A program made the position numbers and the translations under genes. A stretch of 64,000 nt of DNA from Actinomadura livida (GTDB lineage Bacteria; Actinomycetota; Actinomycetes; Streptosporangiales; Streptosporangiaceae), in NCBI RefSeq assembly GCF_014648675.1, contig NZ_BMRO01000001.1, forward strand, positions 572,246 to 636,245. Direction: 5' to 3'. Positions 8,085 through 18,377 of the stretch are shown in pieces; positions within the stretch are counted from its first letter, which is position 1; every line of letters begins with the position of its first letter. Below the pieces are notes generated by a model that saw only the letters and a list, made by a program, of their open reading frames with translations, searched no databases and had not been told where the DNA came from.

Positions 8085-9060
8085 GGTTCTGGGGGTCATC
8101 GGCGCCCGGAGCCTGGCCCCCGTCCTGGCCGCCCCCGGGCGGCCCGGTCGGCGCCGGGGTGTCCGGGTCCGCCGGCACCGAGGTCGTCGGCTGCGGCGTG
8201 GGCGCCTGGGTCGGCTGCCCGGACGGCTGGCCGGTCGGCTGGTCGTCCGGCCGCGTGCCCGGCTCCGTGGTCGGCGCCTCGCCCGTCGGGGTCTCGCCCG
8301 GAGTGACACCGGGCTCGGTCGGGCCGTCGGTCGGGTTCTGCGACGGGCCGTCCTCCTGCTGCTTCCCGCCGCCACCGCCCAGGACCTCGGTGACGGTCAG
8401 CCCGCCGCCGCCGCGCCCGATGGGCTCCCCCGCCGCGGCCTCGTAGATCGTGATCCCGCCCAGGACGATCGCGAACACCGCGGCCGACGTGACCGCCAGC
8501 TTCACCCAGTGCGCCTTGGCCCACTCGACCGTGCTCTTCCACGCCGACCGCCGGACGACCTGCCGCACCGCGTCCTCGCCCGCCTCCTCGGCGAGCGAGC
8601 CGGCGACCGCCTCCACCGGGTCCACGCGCGTGGCGTTGGGGTCGCCGCCGGCGACCGGATCGAGGCGGGTCGCGTTCGGATCGCCGCCGGCGGGGTCGAA
8701 CCGGGTGGCGTTCGGATCGCCGGCCGGGTCGAACCGCGTGGCGCTCGGGTCGCCGGGCCACGCCACGGTCCGGGTCGGGTCGGCGCTCCTCGCCTCCTCC
8801 GCGGCGTCCTCCGCCGCGCCCCGGCGCCGCGTCGCGGCCTGCATGTGCGTCAGTTCCTTGATCTGGTTGCGGCCCTGGTCAAGGTAGTGCTGCCCGATCG
8901 CCGACCCGGCCGTCGAGATCACGCTCATCAGCGCGGCGCCGATGATCGTCCCGTAGACCCCGAGGGTGGAAGCGCCGAAGGCCGCCACGGCCGTCGCGAT
9001 GGCGCTCGCGACGAGCTGCGTCGTACTGATCTCCGGCTTGCGCGGCATGAACCGCATCAC
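8065..9060 (-). CDS. Membrane protein with central 12-aa repeats and Pro/Thr-rich tail (unknown function)
   Basis: 331 residues, no family recognised. Residues about 10-60 form a hydrophobic Gly/Ala-rich hairpin (QLVASAIATAVAAFGAS, then VYGTIIGAALMSVI). Residues about 103-148 hold four copies of a GDPNATRxDPAG unit. A further membrane helix follows at about 190-210 (LAVTSAAVFAIVLGGITIYE), then a low-complexity tail of about 110 residues rich in Pro, Thr and Gly (TEPGVTPGETPTGEAPTTEP). The tail looks extracytoplasmic and disordered. The start ATG at 9060 is followed by a second ATG. It is convergent with the oxidase gene and separated by 413 bp from sepH. Confidence 0.75.
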   Translation of the reverse strand: MMRFMPRKPEISTTQLVASAIATAVAAFGASTLGVYGTIIGAALMSVISTAGSAIGQHYLDQGRNQIKELTHMQAATRRRGAAEDAAEEARSADPTRTVAWPGDPSATRFDPAGDPNATRFDPAGGDPNATRLDPVAGGDPNATRVDPVEAVAGSLAEEAGEDAVRQVVRRSAWKSTVEWAKAHWVKLAVTSAAVFAIVLGGITIYEAAAGEPIGRGGGGLTVTEVLGGGGGKQQEDGPSQNPTDGPTEPGVTPGETPTGEAPTTEPGTRPDDQPTGQPSGQPTQAPTPQPTTSVPADPDTPAPTGPPGGGQDGGQAPGADDPQNRSTPSE

Positions 9061-9473
9061 TCCCGTCTAATCGCCATGAACCCCTTGATCACTAACTGAT
9101 CGGGGCGACCCGGTTGTTCCTGCCCAAGACGTGACGCTCGCAACGTCAAAAAGACGCGGCGCCGCGATCTCCCCCAGGCACGGTGTGGAAAAAGATGCAC
9201 AAGGATCCGGCAGGGTGGCCCCGGGCGGGTCGCGGCACCGGCAAGCTTGGCCGGGTGCCCTCTTCTACCTCGTGAAGGGGGCTTCGAGAGCGGCGATGTT
9301 CGGACATGCCGGGTACGGTGCTGGCAGCAGGTGTGTCCGAAAGAGAGACTCGGGGACCCGGGGGAAAGGGCACGCATGCGCCCTCGGTGGGCATCGGACG
9401 GCCGACCGGTGAGACGAATGGTCGCGCGGTCCGGCGTCCTCCGTGCCATCAGGACAGGGCAGGAAGGACACGC
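9061..9473. other. 413-bp non-coding region upstream of sepH
   Basis: I see no convincing gene here. Short open frames exist but lack ribosome sites. The region must hold the promoters of the divergent membrane-protein gene and of sepH; no clear -35/-10 pair or known operator could be picked out. Confidence 0.5.
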
Positions 9474-11450
9474 ATGCAGGAGCTGCGCCTCGTCGCGGTC
9501 AGCGAGGACGGTACGTACCTCGTCCTGGCGACCGCGGGCCGGGGCACCCGGTTCACCCTGCCCGTCGACGACCGGCTCCGCGCGGCGGTCCGTGGGCACT
9601 TCTCCCGCCTCGGCCAGTTCGAGATCGAAGTGGAGAGTCCCTTGCGCCCCAAGGAGATCCAGGCCCGGATCCGGTCCGGCGAGACCGCCGAAGAGATCGC
9701 GGAGTCGGCGGGCATCCCGGTCGAACGCGTCCGCTGGTTCGAGGGCCCGGTCCTGCAGGAACGCGAGTACATGGCCCAGCAGGCGCAGCGCGTCGCGGTC
9801 CGCCGGCCCGGCGAGTCCGCCCCCGGCCCGCCCCTCGGGGAGACCGTCGAGGAGCGGCTCGGCCGCGGCGGCGTCGACCTCGACGAGGTCGAGTGGGACT
9901 CCTGGAAGTGCGAGGACGGCACCTGGCGCGTCCGCCTGTCCTTCTTCGACGACGGCCGCCCGCACGCCGCCGAGTGGACGTTCGACCCGCGCCGCCGGCA
10001 CGTCTTCCCGCTGGACGAGATCGCCGCCCGCCTGACCGCCGTGGAGTGGGACGACGACGCGCTCTCCGACACCGTCACGCCGCTCGTCCCCCGCCGTCCC
10101 GCCATGAAGGTCGTCTCCAGCGACCGCGACCCGGCCGCCCGGGGCCTGCCCGGCGAGCCCGGCGCCCACGGCCGGCTCCGCCCCGCCGAGCCGCGCGAGT
10201 ACCCGGCGGAGCCCCCTCGCATGGCGGAGCCCCGCCCCTTCCGCGAGACCTCCCCCGAGGGCGGCGGCATCGGCAGGGCCCCCGCCCAGAGCACCACCGA
10301 GCCGGGCCGGTTCCAGGACGCGCCCCGGCGGCGCGGGACCGCACCGATCCGCGAAGCCGGCGAGGCCCGCACCGCGCACATCCGCGAGACGGCGGAGACC
10401 GACCGCTTCACCGACAAGACCCAGGCCCCTGAGGACGTCCGCGAGGAGTCCGGCTTCGACACCCTGACCGACGACCGCGAGACCCCCGCGACCGCCGAGG
10501 TGCGCACCACCGGCCGCGACGCGTCCGAAGAGCGCGAGGCCGCCATGCAGGCGGAGGCGCCCGAGGCTGAGACCGAGCGCGGAACCACCCAGACCCGGGA
10601 GGACGACGAGCCGCGCGACACCGCAGAGGCGGACGTCGTCGAGACGGATCTTGCCGAGGACGAGGCCGAAGAACAGGACACCGCCGACACGCGCGAGACC
10701 GGCCGTTCCGAGGACGAGGCCGAGGACGAGGACGACGAGGTCACGCGTCCCGGCGAAGCGAACGAAACGCACGCGCCCGAAACCGACCCGGCCCCGGAGA
10801 CGACCGACGACCGCGAAACGGCCGACGCCGGCGAGACCGCCGCGGCGGAGCGCCTGGCGGACGCGTCCCCCGACCGGGAGACCGCCGAAGCGCAGACCAC
10901 GGGCCGCGACACGTCCGAAGAGCGCGCCGGGGAGACCGAGCCGGCCGACACCGCCCGCACCGACGAATCGCCCGCCGCGCCGGACGAGCGCGCGGCGTCC
11001 CGGCTCGCCGAGACCCCCGCACGACGGGCCGCCCGGCTCCGGGCCGCCGCCGAGGCGGCGGAGGCAGAGGCCGTGGAGGCAGAGGCCGTGGAGGCAGAGG
11101 AGGCCGAGGCGGAGGAGGCTTCGGCCGACGTCGCGGCGCCGGAGCCCGAGGCCGCCGCACCGGCCCGCAAGAGCGGGCCCGGCGGGGAGGAGAAGCCCGC
11201 GCGGGAGAGCAAGCCGGCGGCGCAGCGGCCGGGGCAGCGGCAGCCCGCGCGGACGCCCGCGAAGAAGAAGCCGGCCGCCCGTCCCACCATGCCCGCCGCG
11301 CAGGACAAGCCGGCGACGCCCGCGCCCGCGGCGGCCGCGAACAGCGAGCCCGCGGCGCAGCGGCCCGCGCGGCGCCGCAAGGCCAAGGGCAAGCGCGCCT
11401 CCGTGCCGTCCTGGGACGAGATCATGTTCGGTGCGCGCCGCCCCGAATAG
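9474..11450 (+). CDS. sepH: Septation protein SepH (DUF3071 family)
   Basis: 658 residues from the ATG at 9474, preceded by AGGAAGG. The N-terminal 200 residues match the DUF3071/SepH core: MQELRLVAVSEDGTYLVL at the start, RPKEIQARIRSGETAEEIA with a helix-turn-helix-like motif, the WFEGPVLQEREY segment and the VEWDSWKCEDGTWRV sheet region. SepH stimulates FtsZ assembly at the division site in Streptomyces. The remaining 450 residues are a very acidic Glu/Thr/Asp-rich disordered region with short near-identical units (AEAEAVEAEAVEAEEAEAE), then a basic Lys/Pro/Ala tail ending in WDEIMFGARRPE, a short conserved-looking C-terminal peptide. An upstream open frame reaches 9306 but lacks family sequence. 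Confidence 0.9.
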   Translation: MQELRLVAVSEDGTYLVLATAGRGTRFTLPVDDRLRAAVRGHFSRLGQFEIEVESPLRPKEIQARIRSGETAEEIAESAGIPVERVRWFEGPVLQEREYMAQQAQRVAVRRPGESAPGPPLGETVEERLGRGGVDLDEVEWDSWKCEDGTWRVRLSFFDDGRPHAAEWTFDPRRRHVFPLDEIAARLTAVEWDDDALSDTVTPLVPRRPAMKVVSSDRDPAARGLPGEPGAHGRLRPAEPREYPAEPPRMAEPRPFRETSPEGGGIGRAPAQSTTEPGRFQDAPRRRGTAPIREAGEARTAHIRETAETDRFTDKTQAPEDVREESGFDTLTDDRETPATAEVRTTGRDASEEREAAMQAEAPEAETERGTTQTREDDEPRDTAEADVVETDLAEDEAEEQDTADTRETGRSEDEAEDEDDEVTRPGEANETHAPETDPAPETTDDRETADAGETAAAERLADASPDRETAEAQTTGRDTSEERAGETEPADTARTDESPAAPDERAASRLAETPARRAARLRAAAEAAEAEAVEAEAVEAEEAEAEEASADVAAPEPEAAAPARKSGPGGEEKPARESKPAAQRPGQRQPARTPAKKKPAARPTMPAAQDKPATPAPAAAANSEPAAQRPARRRKAKGKRASVPSWDEIMFGARRPE

Positions 11451-11454
11451 GGCG

Positions 11455-13035
11455 TCAGTCCTCGGGCGGGGTCTCCAGGAACGGCGTCACCCAGTCGGGC
11501 GTGATGCCGGCGGCGAGGGCGACGGCGTCCCCTTCGGCCATGTCGATGGCGGAGTAGCCCCCGTCGCCCGCGCCGACCGCCGCGACGAGGGTGGCGAGGC
11601 CGAGCCTGCGCTGGAAGACGGTCCGCCGGATGCGCCAGCCGACGATGGCGGTGTGCTCCACGACGGCCTGGCGGCGGCGCAGGGACCCTGACCGGACGCT
11701 GAGCCGGTCCCCGTCGGTGACATGGCCGAGCTGCCGGTACCGGTCCAGCCCGAGCGGTACGGCCAGGACGGCGAGGACGCCGAACACGTAGGCGGCCCAC
11801 GGCTGCCCGGTCGCGACGGCGAGGACGGCGAAGGCGGCCGGGAGCCCCACCGCGCGGGTGACACGCCGGCTCCGGGCCGCCGGAGGATGCGCGACGAGCG
11901 GGCCGGGGACGGCGCCGATCACGCGGGCGGCGAGGGCCTCGGCGACCGGGCGCGGGGCGGCGGGCAGGAGGCGCCCGCGGTGCGCGGCGTCCCCGAGCCC
12001 GGTGATCAGCGCACCGAGCCGGGTCACTCCGGCGGCGCGCTCGAAGGGATTGTCGGCGAGCTCGACGCCGCGCAGCCGCCGCAGTTCGAGCGAGACGCTC
12101 CGGCGGGTGACCAGGCCGCGCTCGACGGCGAGCGACCCGTCCCGCTGGTGGACGGTGAAGTCCCAGTTGAACAGCATGAAGACGAACACCGACATGACCG
12201 GCATGGCGAGCAGGACGAGGATCGCCAGCGCGACGACGAGGGCGGTGGACAGGCCGACCACGTCGTGGCCGACGCTCTCCACCCGCTCCCGCGTGATGAG
12301 GCCGAGGTCGTCGCCGAGGTTGTAGATCGTGCCGAGGAGGGAGCCCGCCACCGCGAAGGGCGTGAACAGGTAGGCGCCGCTCAGCGGCGCGTACGCGTAC
12401 CAGCGCCGCCGCATCCGGGCGAGGACGCGGCGCGGCGGGGCCGGGGCGTCCCGCGAGAGCAGGACGCGGCGCAGCCGTTCGGCCTCCTGGAGGGAGACCG
12501 CGTTCAGCGCGCCCTCTCCGCCGTCCGCGCCGGCGTCGATGTGGACGACCGCCAGGCCGAGCAACCGGTGCGGGAGGGACGCGCTGATGTCCACCCCCCG
12601 GATCCGGTCGCGCGGGATGCTCTTGACCGACCGCCCGATGAGCGCCCGCCTGAGCTCGATCCGGTCGTCGAACAGCACGTAGGTGAACGTCAGCCAGCCG
12701 GCCACGTGGAAGAGCAGGCCGAACGACAGCCCGGCGAGCGCGAAGTAGAACGCCGTGGACAGGCCGCCGACCATGAGGCCCGTCGCACCGGCGGCGACCA
12801 GGGCGAGGAGTTCGCGGACGGCCCCGACGACGAACGTCAGCGGATGCAGCCGCTGGCCGCGCGGCCGCTCCTTCCGCGGACGCACCACGTCCGGCTCGGG
12901 GTCCGCGCCATCGCGCTCCGCCCCGCCGCACTCGGCACCACCGCGGTCGGCGCCGCCGGCGGGGCGGTCCCCCGCGGCCGAAGGGCCGGCGTACGGGCGG
13001 ATCGCGCGGCCCCGCTCGCCGCTTCCCGTGGTCAC
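11455..13035 (-). CDS. PH-domain (bPH2/DUF304) membrane protein, YdbT-like
   Basis: 526 residues from a GTG that overlaps the stop of the next gene (GTGA). After a disordered head of about 55 residues come paired membrane hairpins (around 70-115, 230-260 and 405-440), each followed by a bacterial PH domain: DDRIELRRALIGRSVKSIPRDRIRGVDIS, then VERGLVTRRSVSLELRRLRGVEL, then VRSGSLRRRQAVVEHTAIVGWRI (each motif given in part). This is the YdbT architecture with three PH modules. YdbS/YdbT pairs are membrane proteins of uncertain role, implicated in resistance to some bacteriocins in Bacillus. It is convergent with sepH with only 4 bp between stops. Confidence 0.82.
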   Translation of the reverse strand: MTTGSGERGRAIRPYAGPSAAGDRPAGGADRGGAECGGAERDGADPEPDVVRPRKERPRGQRLHPLTFVVGAVRELLALVAAGATGLMVGGLSTAFYFALAGLSFGLLFHVAGWLTFTYVLFDDRIELRRALIGRSVKSIPRDRIRGVDISASLPHRLLGLAVVHIDAGADGGEGALNAVSLQEAERLRRVLLSRDAPAPPRRVLARMRRRWYAYAPLSGAYLFTPFAVAGSLLGTIYNLGDDLGLITRERVESVGHDVVGLSTALVVALAILVLLAMPVMSVFVFMLFNWDFTVHQRDGSLAVERGLVTRRSVSLELRRLRGVELADNPFERAAGVTRLGALITGLGDAAHRGRLLPAAPRPVAEALAARVIGAVPGPLVAHPPAARSRRVTRAVGLPAAFAVLAVATGQPWAAYVFGVLAVLAVPLGLDRYRQLGHVTDGDRLSVRSGSLRRRQAVVEHTAIVGWRIRRTVFQRRLGLATLVAAVGAGDGGYSAIDMAEGDAVALAAGITPDWVTPFLETPPED

Positions 13036-13592
13036 GTCGCGTCGTCGCGCAGGTCGTGGGCGCGGTGCGCGAGGTCCTCGGCGAGGCGGGTCGCCACGCC
13101 CACCGGCAGCCCGGAGACCTCGGAGGACCCCGCGTGGGACGCGGTGTTGACCTCGATGGTCGCCAGCCCCAGCATCCGCTCGATCCAGCCCTGCTGGGTG
13201 TCGACGGTCTGGATGCGGCCGACGGGGACCAGCAGCCATTCGCGGCTGAACCAGCCCGTGCGCGTGTAGACGACGTCGGCGCTGACCTCCCAGCGGTGGA
13301 CGCGGTAGCGCCAGACGGGCGCGACCGTCACCATCAGCAGCCCCGCGGCGCCGACGGCGTAGGGCAGCCAGCCGATCCGGCCCGACAGCCACCCGGGCAC
13401 GCCGTCCCAGCCGGAGTCGCCCACCCAGGCCGCCACACCGAGGGCGAGCCCGAACGCGAGGCCCCACACCAGCAGGTACTCGATCGCCCAGTGCGCGATC
13501 GCGCGGGCCGACACCCGGTGTTCGGGCGGCCGCAGCCGCGGCGGGTGCGGCCCCCCGCCGTCCTTGTGGTGACTGCGCCGCACCGACGTCAC
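13032..13592 (-). CDS. PH-domain membrane protein, YdbS-like
   Basis: 186 residues. Two membrane helices (about 32-55 and 78-97) precede one bPH2 module with RVHRWEVSADVVYTRTGWFS, then the family signature VPVGRIQTVDTQQGWIERMLGLATIEVNTAS. It is the upstream partner of the larger three-module protein and the two are translationally coupled through a GTGA overlap, as in ydbS-ydbT pairs elsewhere. Function is unknown beyond membrane association. Confidence 0.85.
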   Translation of the reverse strand: MTSVRRSHHKDGGGPHPPRLRPPEHRVSARAIAHWAIEYLLVWGLAFGLALGVAAWVGDSGWDGVPGWLSGRIGWLPYAVGAAGLLMVTVAPVWRYRVHRWEVSADVVYTRTGWFSREWLLVPVGRIQTVDTQQGWIERMLGLATIEVNTASHAGSSEVSGLPVGVATRLAEDLAHRAHDLRDDAT

Positions 13593-13846
13593 ACCGCGAG
13601 TCTAGAACGCCGGAGGCCCCCTCCCGCCGGTTCGCCGCCCGCGAACCGCCGGATGTGGGCACAATCGCGCGGGCATCAGCGTTCTGTCAGAGGGTCATGC
13701 GATGTTGGGGGGACGCTCCGGCACCCCCGCAGAGCCCCGCTGGGCGGCGGAAAAACTGGATGCATCCGAGCCGGACACCACATATTTTCGGCAGATCCGT
13801 CTCGACCGGGACGGTGACGTCCGGCGACACGATCTCAGGAGATCAC

Positions 13847-14835
<989 letters not shown>

Positions 14836-14839
<4 letters not shown>

Positions 14840-15645
14840 GCACCGCGACGTTCGCACCGCAGGACCTCGCCAAGCGGGTCGCGCCCGGCACCGCCCTGCG
14901 CAACACCGCCACGCTGGCCTGGCGCAACCTGGTCCAGATCAAGCACAACCCGATGGAGCTGCTGGACCTGTCCATCCAGCCCATCATGTTCGTGCTGCTG
15001 TTCGCGTACGTGTTCGGCCCGGCGATGTCGGGCAGCGTCGACGCCTACCTGCCGGTCGTCATCCCCGGCATCATCGCGCAGAACGCCCTGTTCGCCGGGA
15101 TGAGCACCGGGTTCGGCCTCAACACCGACATCACCAAGGGCGTCTTCGACCGGTTCCGGAGCCTGCCGATCGCGCGCAGCGCCCCGCTCGCCGGACGGAT
15201 CATCGCCGACACCGCCAAGCAGGCGTGGTCGATGATGATCCTGCTGGTGGTCGGCTTCATCATCGGCTTCCGCATCGAGACGAACGTCCTCGCCATGTTC
15301 GCCGCGTTCGCGCTGCTGCTGGCCTTCGCCGTCCTGTTCTCCTGGACGTCGGTCTACATCGCGATGAAGGTGAACGAGCCGGAGAAGGTGCAGATCTTCG
15401 GGTTCGTGGTGATCTTCCCGTTGAGCTTCATGAGCACCGCGTTCATCCCGAACACGGACGGCATCCCCTCCGGGCTCGCGTTCGTCATGGACAACAGCCC
15501 GGTGACGCACCTGGTGGAGGCGATGCGCGGCCTCCTGGTCGGCGGCCCCGTCTTCGAGCACGCGGTCACGGCCCTGATCTGGGGGATCGGCTTCTCGCTG
15601 ATCTTCGCCCCGCTCTCGCTGCGGGCGTTCAAGAAGCGCGCCTGA
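14836..15645 (+). CDS. ABC-2 type exporter permease (DrrB-like)
   Basis: 269 residues from a GTG overlapping the ATPase stop. Six hydrophobic segments are visible: about 50-70 (SIQPIMFVLLFAYVFGPA), 78-100, 125-150 (AWSMMILLVVGFIIGFRI), 155-178 (VLAMFAAFALLLAFAVLFSW), 190-210 and 240-262. This matches the ABC2_membrane fold with its amphipathic N-terminal coupling helix (RNTATLAWRNLVQIKHNP). A strong terminator follows 44 bp after the stop, closing a two-gene operon. Confidence 0.92.
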
Positions 15646-15689
15646 TCCATCGGAGTCCATCGGCTCGGTCCTGCCGCGCAGGATGCCGA

Positions 15690-15722
15690 ATGCCCCGGCG
15701 GTCGCGGGCACCGCCGGGGCAT
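15690..15722. terminator. Convergent hairpin terminator
   Basis: Perfect 13-bp arms ATGCCCCGGCGGT (15690-15702) and ACCGCCGGGGCAT (15710-15722) around a 7-nt loop, between the DrrB-like gene and the convergent ndh gene. Confidence 0.8.
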
Positions 15723-15745
15723 TGGTCTCGGTTCGGTCGGACGGG

Positions 15746-17131
15746 TCAGGCGGCGGGTTCCCTGGCCTGGTCGGCCGCCCGCTCCTTGGGGCGGACGTCG
15801 TCGAGGGCGGCGAGCTGGAAGTCGGCGCGCGGCTGCTCGATGGTGGCGAGGGAGACGGTCTCGCGCTTGAGGAACAGGGCGAGTGTCCAGTCCGCCACGA
15901 CGCGCAGCTTGCGGTTGAAGGTCGGGACCTTCGCGCCGTGGTAGGTGCGGTGCATGAACCAGGCGGGCCAGCCCTTGACCTTGAACCCGTAGGTCTGGGC
16001 GACGCCCTTGTGCAGGCCGAGCCCGGCGACCGCGCCGACGTTGCTGTGCACGTAGGGCTTGAGGGTCTTCCCGCGCAGCGAGCGGACGATGTTGTCGCCG
16101 AGGAGCTTGGCCTGGCGGACGGCGTGCTGCGCGTTCGGCGGGCAGTACATGCCCTCCTGCGTCAGGTCCGGGATGGCGGCGTTGTCACCGGCGGTGAACG
16201 CCCGCACCAGGCCCTCGATGGTCAGGTACTCGGTGCCCTTGACGCGGCCCTTCTCGTCCACGGGCAGGCCGCCCCGCCGGACGACGGGCGCCGCCTTCAC
16301 GCCCGCGTTCCACACCAGCGTCCCGGCCTGGAAGGAGCTGCCGTCCGACAGCTCGATCCGCCCGTCCACGGCCGACTCCAGCAGCGTGTTCATCTTGACG
16401 TCGATACCGCGGCCGCGGAGCTGCTCGGCGGTCCACTTGCCCATGTCGGGGCCGACCTCGGGCAGGATGCGCCCGGCGGCCTCGACGAGGATGAACCGCA
16501 GGTCCTGCGGGGTGACCTTGCGCATGTACTTCGTGGCGTCGCGGGTCATGTCCTCGAGTTCGGCGACCGCCTCGACGCCGGCGAACCCGCCGCCGACGAA
16601 CACGAAGGTGAGGGCCTTGCGGCGCAGCTCGGCGTCGTCGGTGGACTCGGCGATCTCCAGCTGCTCCAGCACGTGGTTGCGCAGGTGGATGGCCTCGCCG
16701 ACGGTCTTGAGGCTGATTCCGTGCTCGGCGAGCCCGGGGATCGGCAGCAGCCGCGGCACCGCGCCCGCGGCCATCACGAGGTAGTCGTAGGAGATCCGCT
16801 CCGGCGGCCCGGCGAGCGGCTGGACGATCGCCCACCCCTCGTCGTGGTTCAGCTCGGTGACCCGGGCCTTGCGCACGGTGCACTTGGGCAGGACGCGGCG
16901 GAGCGGGACGACGACGTGCCGCGGGGAGATGTTCCCGGCGGCGGCCTCCGGGAGGAACGGCTGGTACGTCATGTACGAGTTCGGGTCCACGATGGTGACC
17001 CTGACCTCGCCCCGCCTGAGCTCGCGTCTGAGCTTCTTCTGCAGGCGCAACGCGGTGTACATGCCCACATAGCCGCCACCCACGATGAGGATGTGGGGAG
17101 CGCCAGGGCTCTCCTGGGCGATCCTGGCCAT
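15746..17131 (-). CDS. ndh: Type II NADH dehydrogenase (NDH-2)
   Basis: 461 residues from the ATG at 17131 with GGAGGC 5 nt upstream. The FAD dinucleotide-binding motif is HILIVGGGYVGMYTALRL; the second, NADH-binding, motif is FVFVGGGFAGVEAVAELED. Also present are FTAGDNAAIPDL (FAD binding) and QHAVRQAKLLGDNI, with a C-terminal amphipathic membrane-docking region. NDH-2 oxidises NADH and passes electrons to menaquinone without pumping protons. A perfect Rex operator lies 24 bp upstream of the start, matching Rex control of ndh described in Streptomyces. An in-frame GTG at 17203 would place the operator inside the coding region and is rejected. Confidence 0.93.
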   Translation of the reverse strand: MARIAQESPGAPHILIVGGGYVGMYTALRLQKKLRRELRRGEVRVTIVDPNSYMTYQPFLPEAAAGNISPRHVVVPLRRVLPKCTVRKARVTELNHDEGWAIVQPLAGPPERISYDYLVMAAGAVPRLLPIPGLAEHGISLKTVGEAIHLRNHVLEQLEIAESTDDAELRRKALTFVFVGGGFAGVEAVAELEDMTRDATKYMRKVTPQDLRFILVEAAGRILPEVGPDMGKWTAEQLRGRGIDVKMNTLLESAVDGRIELSDGSSFQAGTLVWNAGVKAAPVVRRGGLPVDEKGRVKGTEYLTIEGLVRAFTAGDNAAIPDLTQEGMYCPPNAQHAVRQAKLLGDNIVRSLRGKTLKPYVHSNVGAVAGLGLHKGVAQTYGFKVKGWPAWFMHRTYHGAKVPTFNRKLRVVADWTLALFLKRETVSLATIEQPRADFQLAALDDVRPKERAADQAREPAA

Positions 17132-17154
17132 TGCGGCCTCCAATGTCACGGTCG

Positions 17155-17176
17155 GCTTGTGAAGACATTCACAAGC
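17155..17176. promoter_or_regulatory. Rex (NADH/NAD+-sensing repressor) operator
   Basis: Perfect 9-bp inverted repeat GCTTGTGAA (17155-17163), GACA, TTCACAAGC (17168-17176). The core TGTGAA-N4-TTCACA is the Rex consensus of actinomycetes. Position just upstream of ndh fits repression at low NADH/NAD+. That the site works here is inference. Confidence 0.85.
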
Positions 17177-17521
17177 TAGCCGATGGAACGTGCTTGGCAC
17201 CAATCAATAACCAGGGAAGAACAGCAGATCTTCCCGTCCTGGCAAAGCAGGACGCCGATACGGCTGTGAAACCCGCCACTCCTTCCCAAAAACTGGCATG
17301 GACCGGGGCAGAACACGCATGATCAAGGTCACAGCGCCCCTCCGGCCGGAGGGGCGTCCCGCGGTGGAGGGAAAGGCCCGTTCCAGTCCCGGCGAAGCCC
17401 TAGTGTTGGGGCCGAATCGTTGGGGCCTACGAGGAAGGGGCGCCGGCGGGCGGGGCGCATGCGGCCGAGATGACGGCGATCCGGCGGCGCGCCGCGTACG
17501 ATCTCGCCCGGGAGCGTATCG
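17177..17521. other. Non-coding gap between ndh and the YbhB-like lipoprotein gene
   Basis: No gene seen. It contains a perfect 22-bp palindrome at 17335-17356 (CGCCCCTCCGG followed by its complement) with no loop, which could act as a terminator, attenuator or protein site for the divergent pair. The AT-richer part (17195-17300) probably holds promoters. Confidence 0.5.
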
Positions 17522-18100
17522 ATGATGAGCAGACACCGGCGTCCGATCACGGCCGCGGCGGGCGCCCTCGCGGTCGCCGCCTCCGTCGGCGGCTGCGGCC
17601 TGTTCGGCCAGCCGGAGAACAAGAGCGCCGAACTTTCCGAGTGGTTCACCGTGACCAGCCCGGTGTTCCGCGATGGGCAGGACTTGCCCCCGCGGTACGG
17701 CTGCACGACGTACCCTGGCGGGCAGGGAAAGACCCCACCGCTCCGGTGGTCGGGCACGCCGAACGGGACGCGGTCGTACGCGATCGTCGTGGACGACCCG
17801 GACGCGTCGGGCGGCGCCCGCGTCCACTGGGTGATCGCGGGCATCGGCGGGACGGTGAACGAACTCGTCGAGGACGCCCGGCTGGACAGGACCGTCGAAG
17901 GGTTGACCACAGAAGACAAGGCGGGCTACGCGCCGCCGTGCCCGCCCAAGGGAGAACGGCACCGGTACCGGTTCACGATCTACGCGCTGGACCACCCGGA
18001 ACCGTTCGCCGACGGCGCCGCACTGAAGGACTCGCTCCCCGCCATCGCCCGGCACACGATCGGACGGGGCAGGATCATCGGGAACTTCGGCGGCAACTAG
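17522..18100 (+). CDS. YbhB/YbcL (PEBP) family lipoprotein
   Basis: 192 residues with a signal peptide ending in a lipobox (AASVGGCGLFG, Cys at about 28), so it is likely a membrane-anchored lipoprotein. The rest is the phosphatidylethanolamine-binding-protein fold: FTVTSPVFRDGQDLPPRYGC, TPPLRWSGTP, YAIVVDDPDASGG (the conserved DPD) and HWVIAGI, with the CPPKGERHRYRFTIYAL ligand-site segment. Bacterial YbhB-type proteins are called Raf-kinase-inhibitor-like, but their role is unclear. A second ATG follows immediately at 17525. Confidence 0.88.
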   Translation: MMSRHRRPITAAAGALAVAASVGGCGLFGQPENKSAELSEWFTVTSPVFRDGQDLPPRYGCTTYPGGQGKTPPLRWSGTPNGTRSYAIVVDDPDASGGARVHWVIAGIGGTVNELVEDARLDRTVEGLTTEDKAGYAPPCPPKGERHRYRFTIYALDHPEPFADGAALKDSLPAIARHTIGRGRIIGNFGGN

Positions 18101-18377
18101 GCGCGTTGACCGTGGAGCCTGAGGGCCCAGGGTCAGGGCGGACCCCACCGGGGGGCTGAGCCGACAGGGGCGTACCGACGGGCGGGATTGGCCGATCGGG
18201 ACGTGCCGTGCGAGGGTGAATGTGCGCGATGGGTGTGACAACGGTCATAGCGGTCGGTCAGAATCGGGCTAGACCGAGGCGGCGGCGACCAGAGCAGCAC
18301 CGGTCGCCTGCGACAATCGGGACGGACTCGCGGTCCGCGCCAGGGACTCTCACCGGGCCAAGGCATTGGGTGGTGGC

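Noticed and set aside
9721..9745. Second SOS box inside sepH
   Set aside because: TCGAAC and GTTCGA are present but the spacer is far longer than 4 nt.
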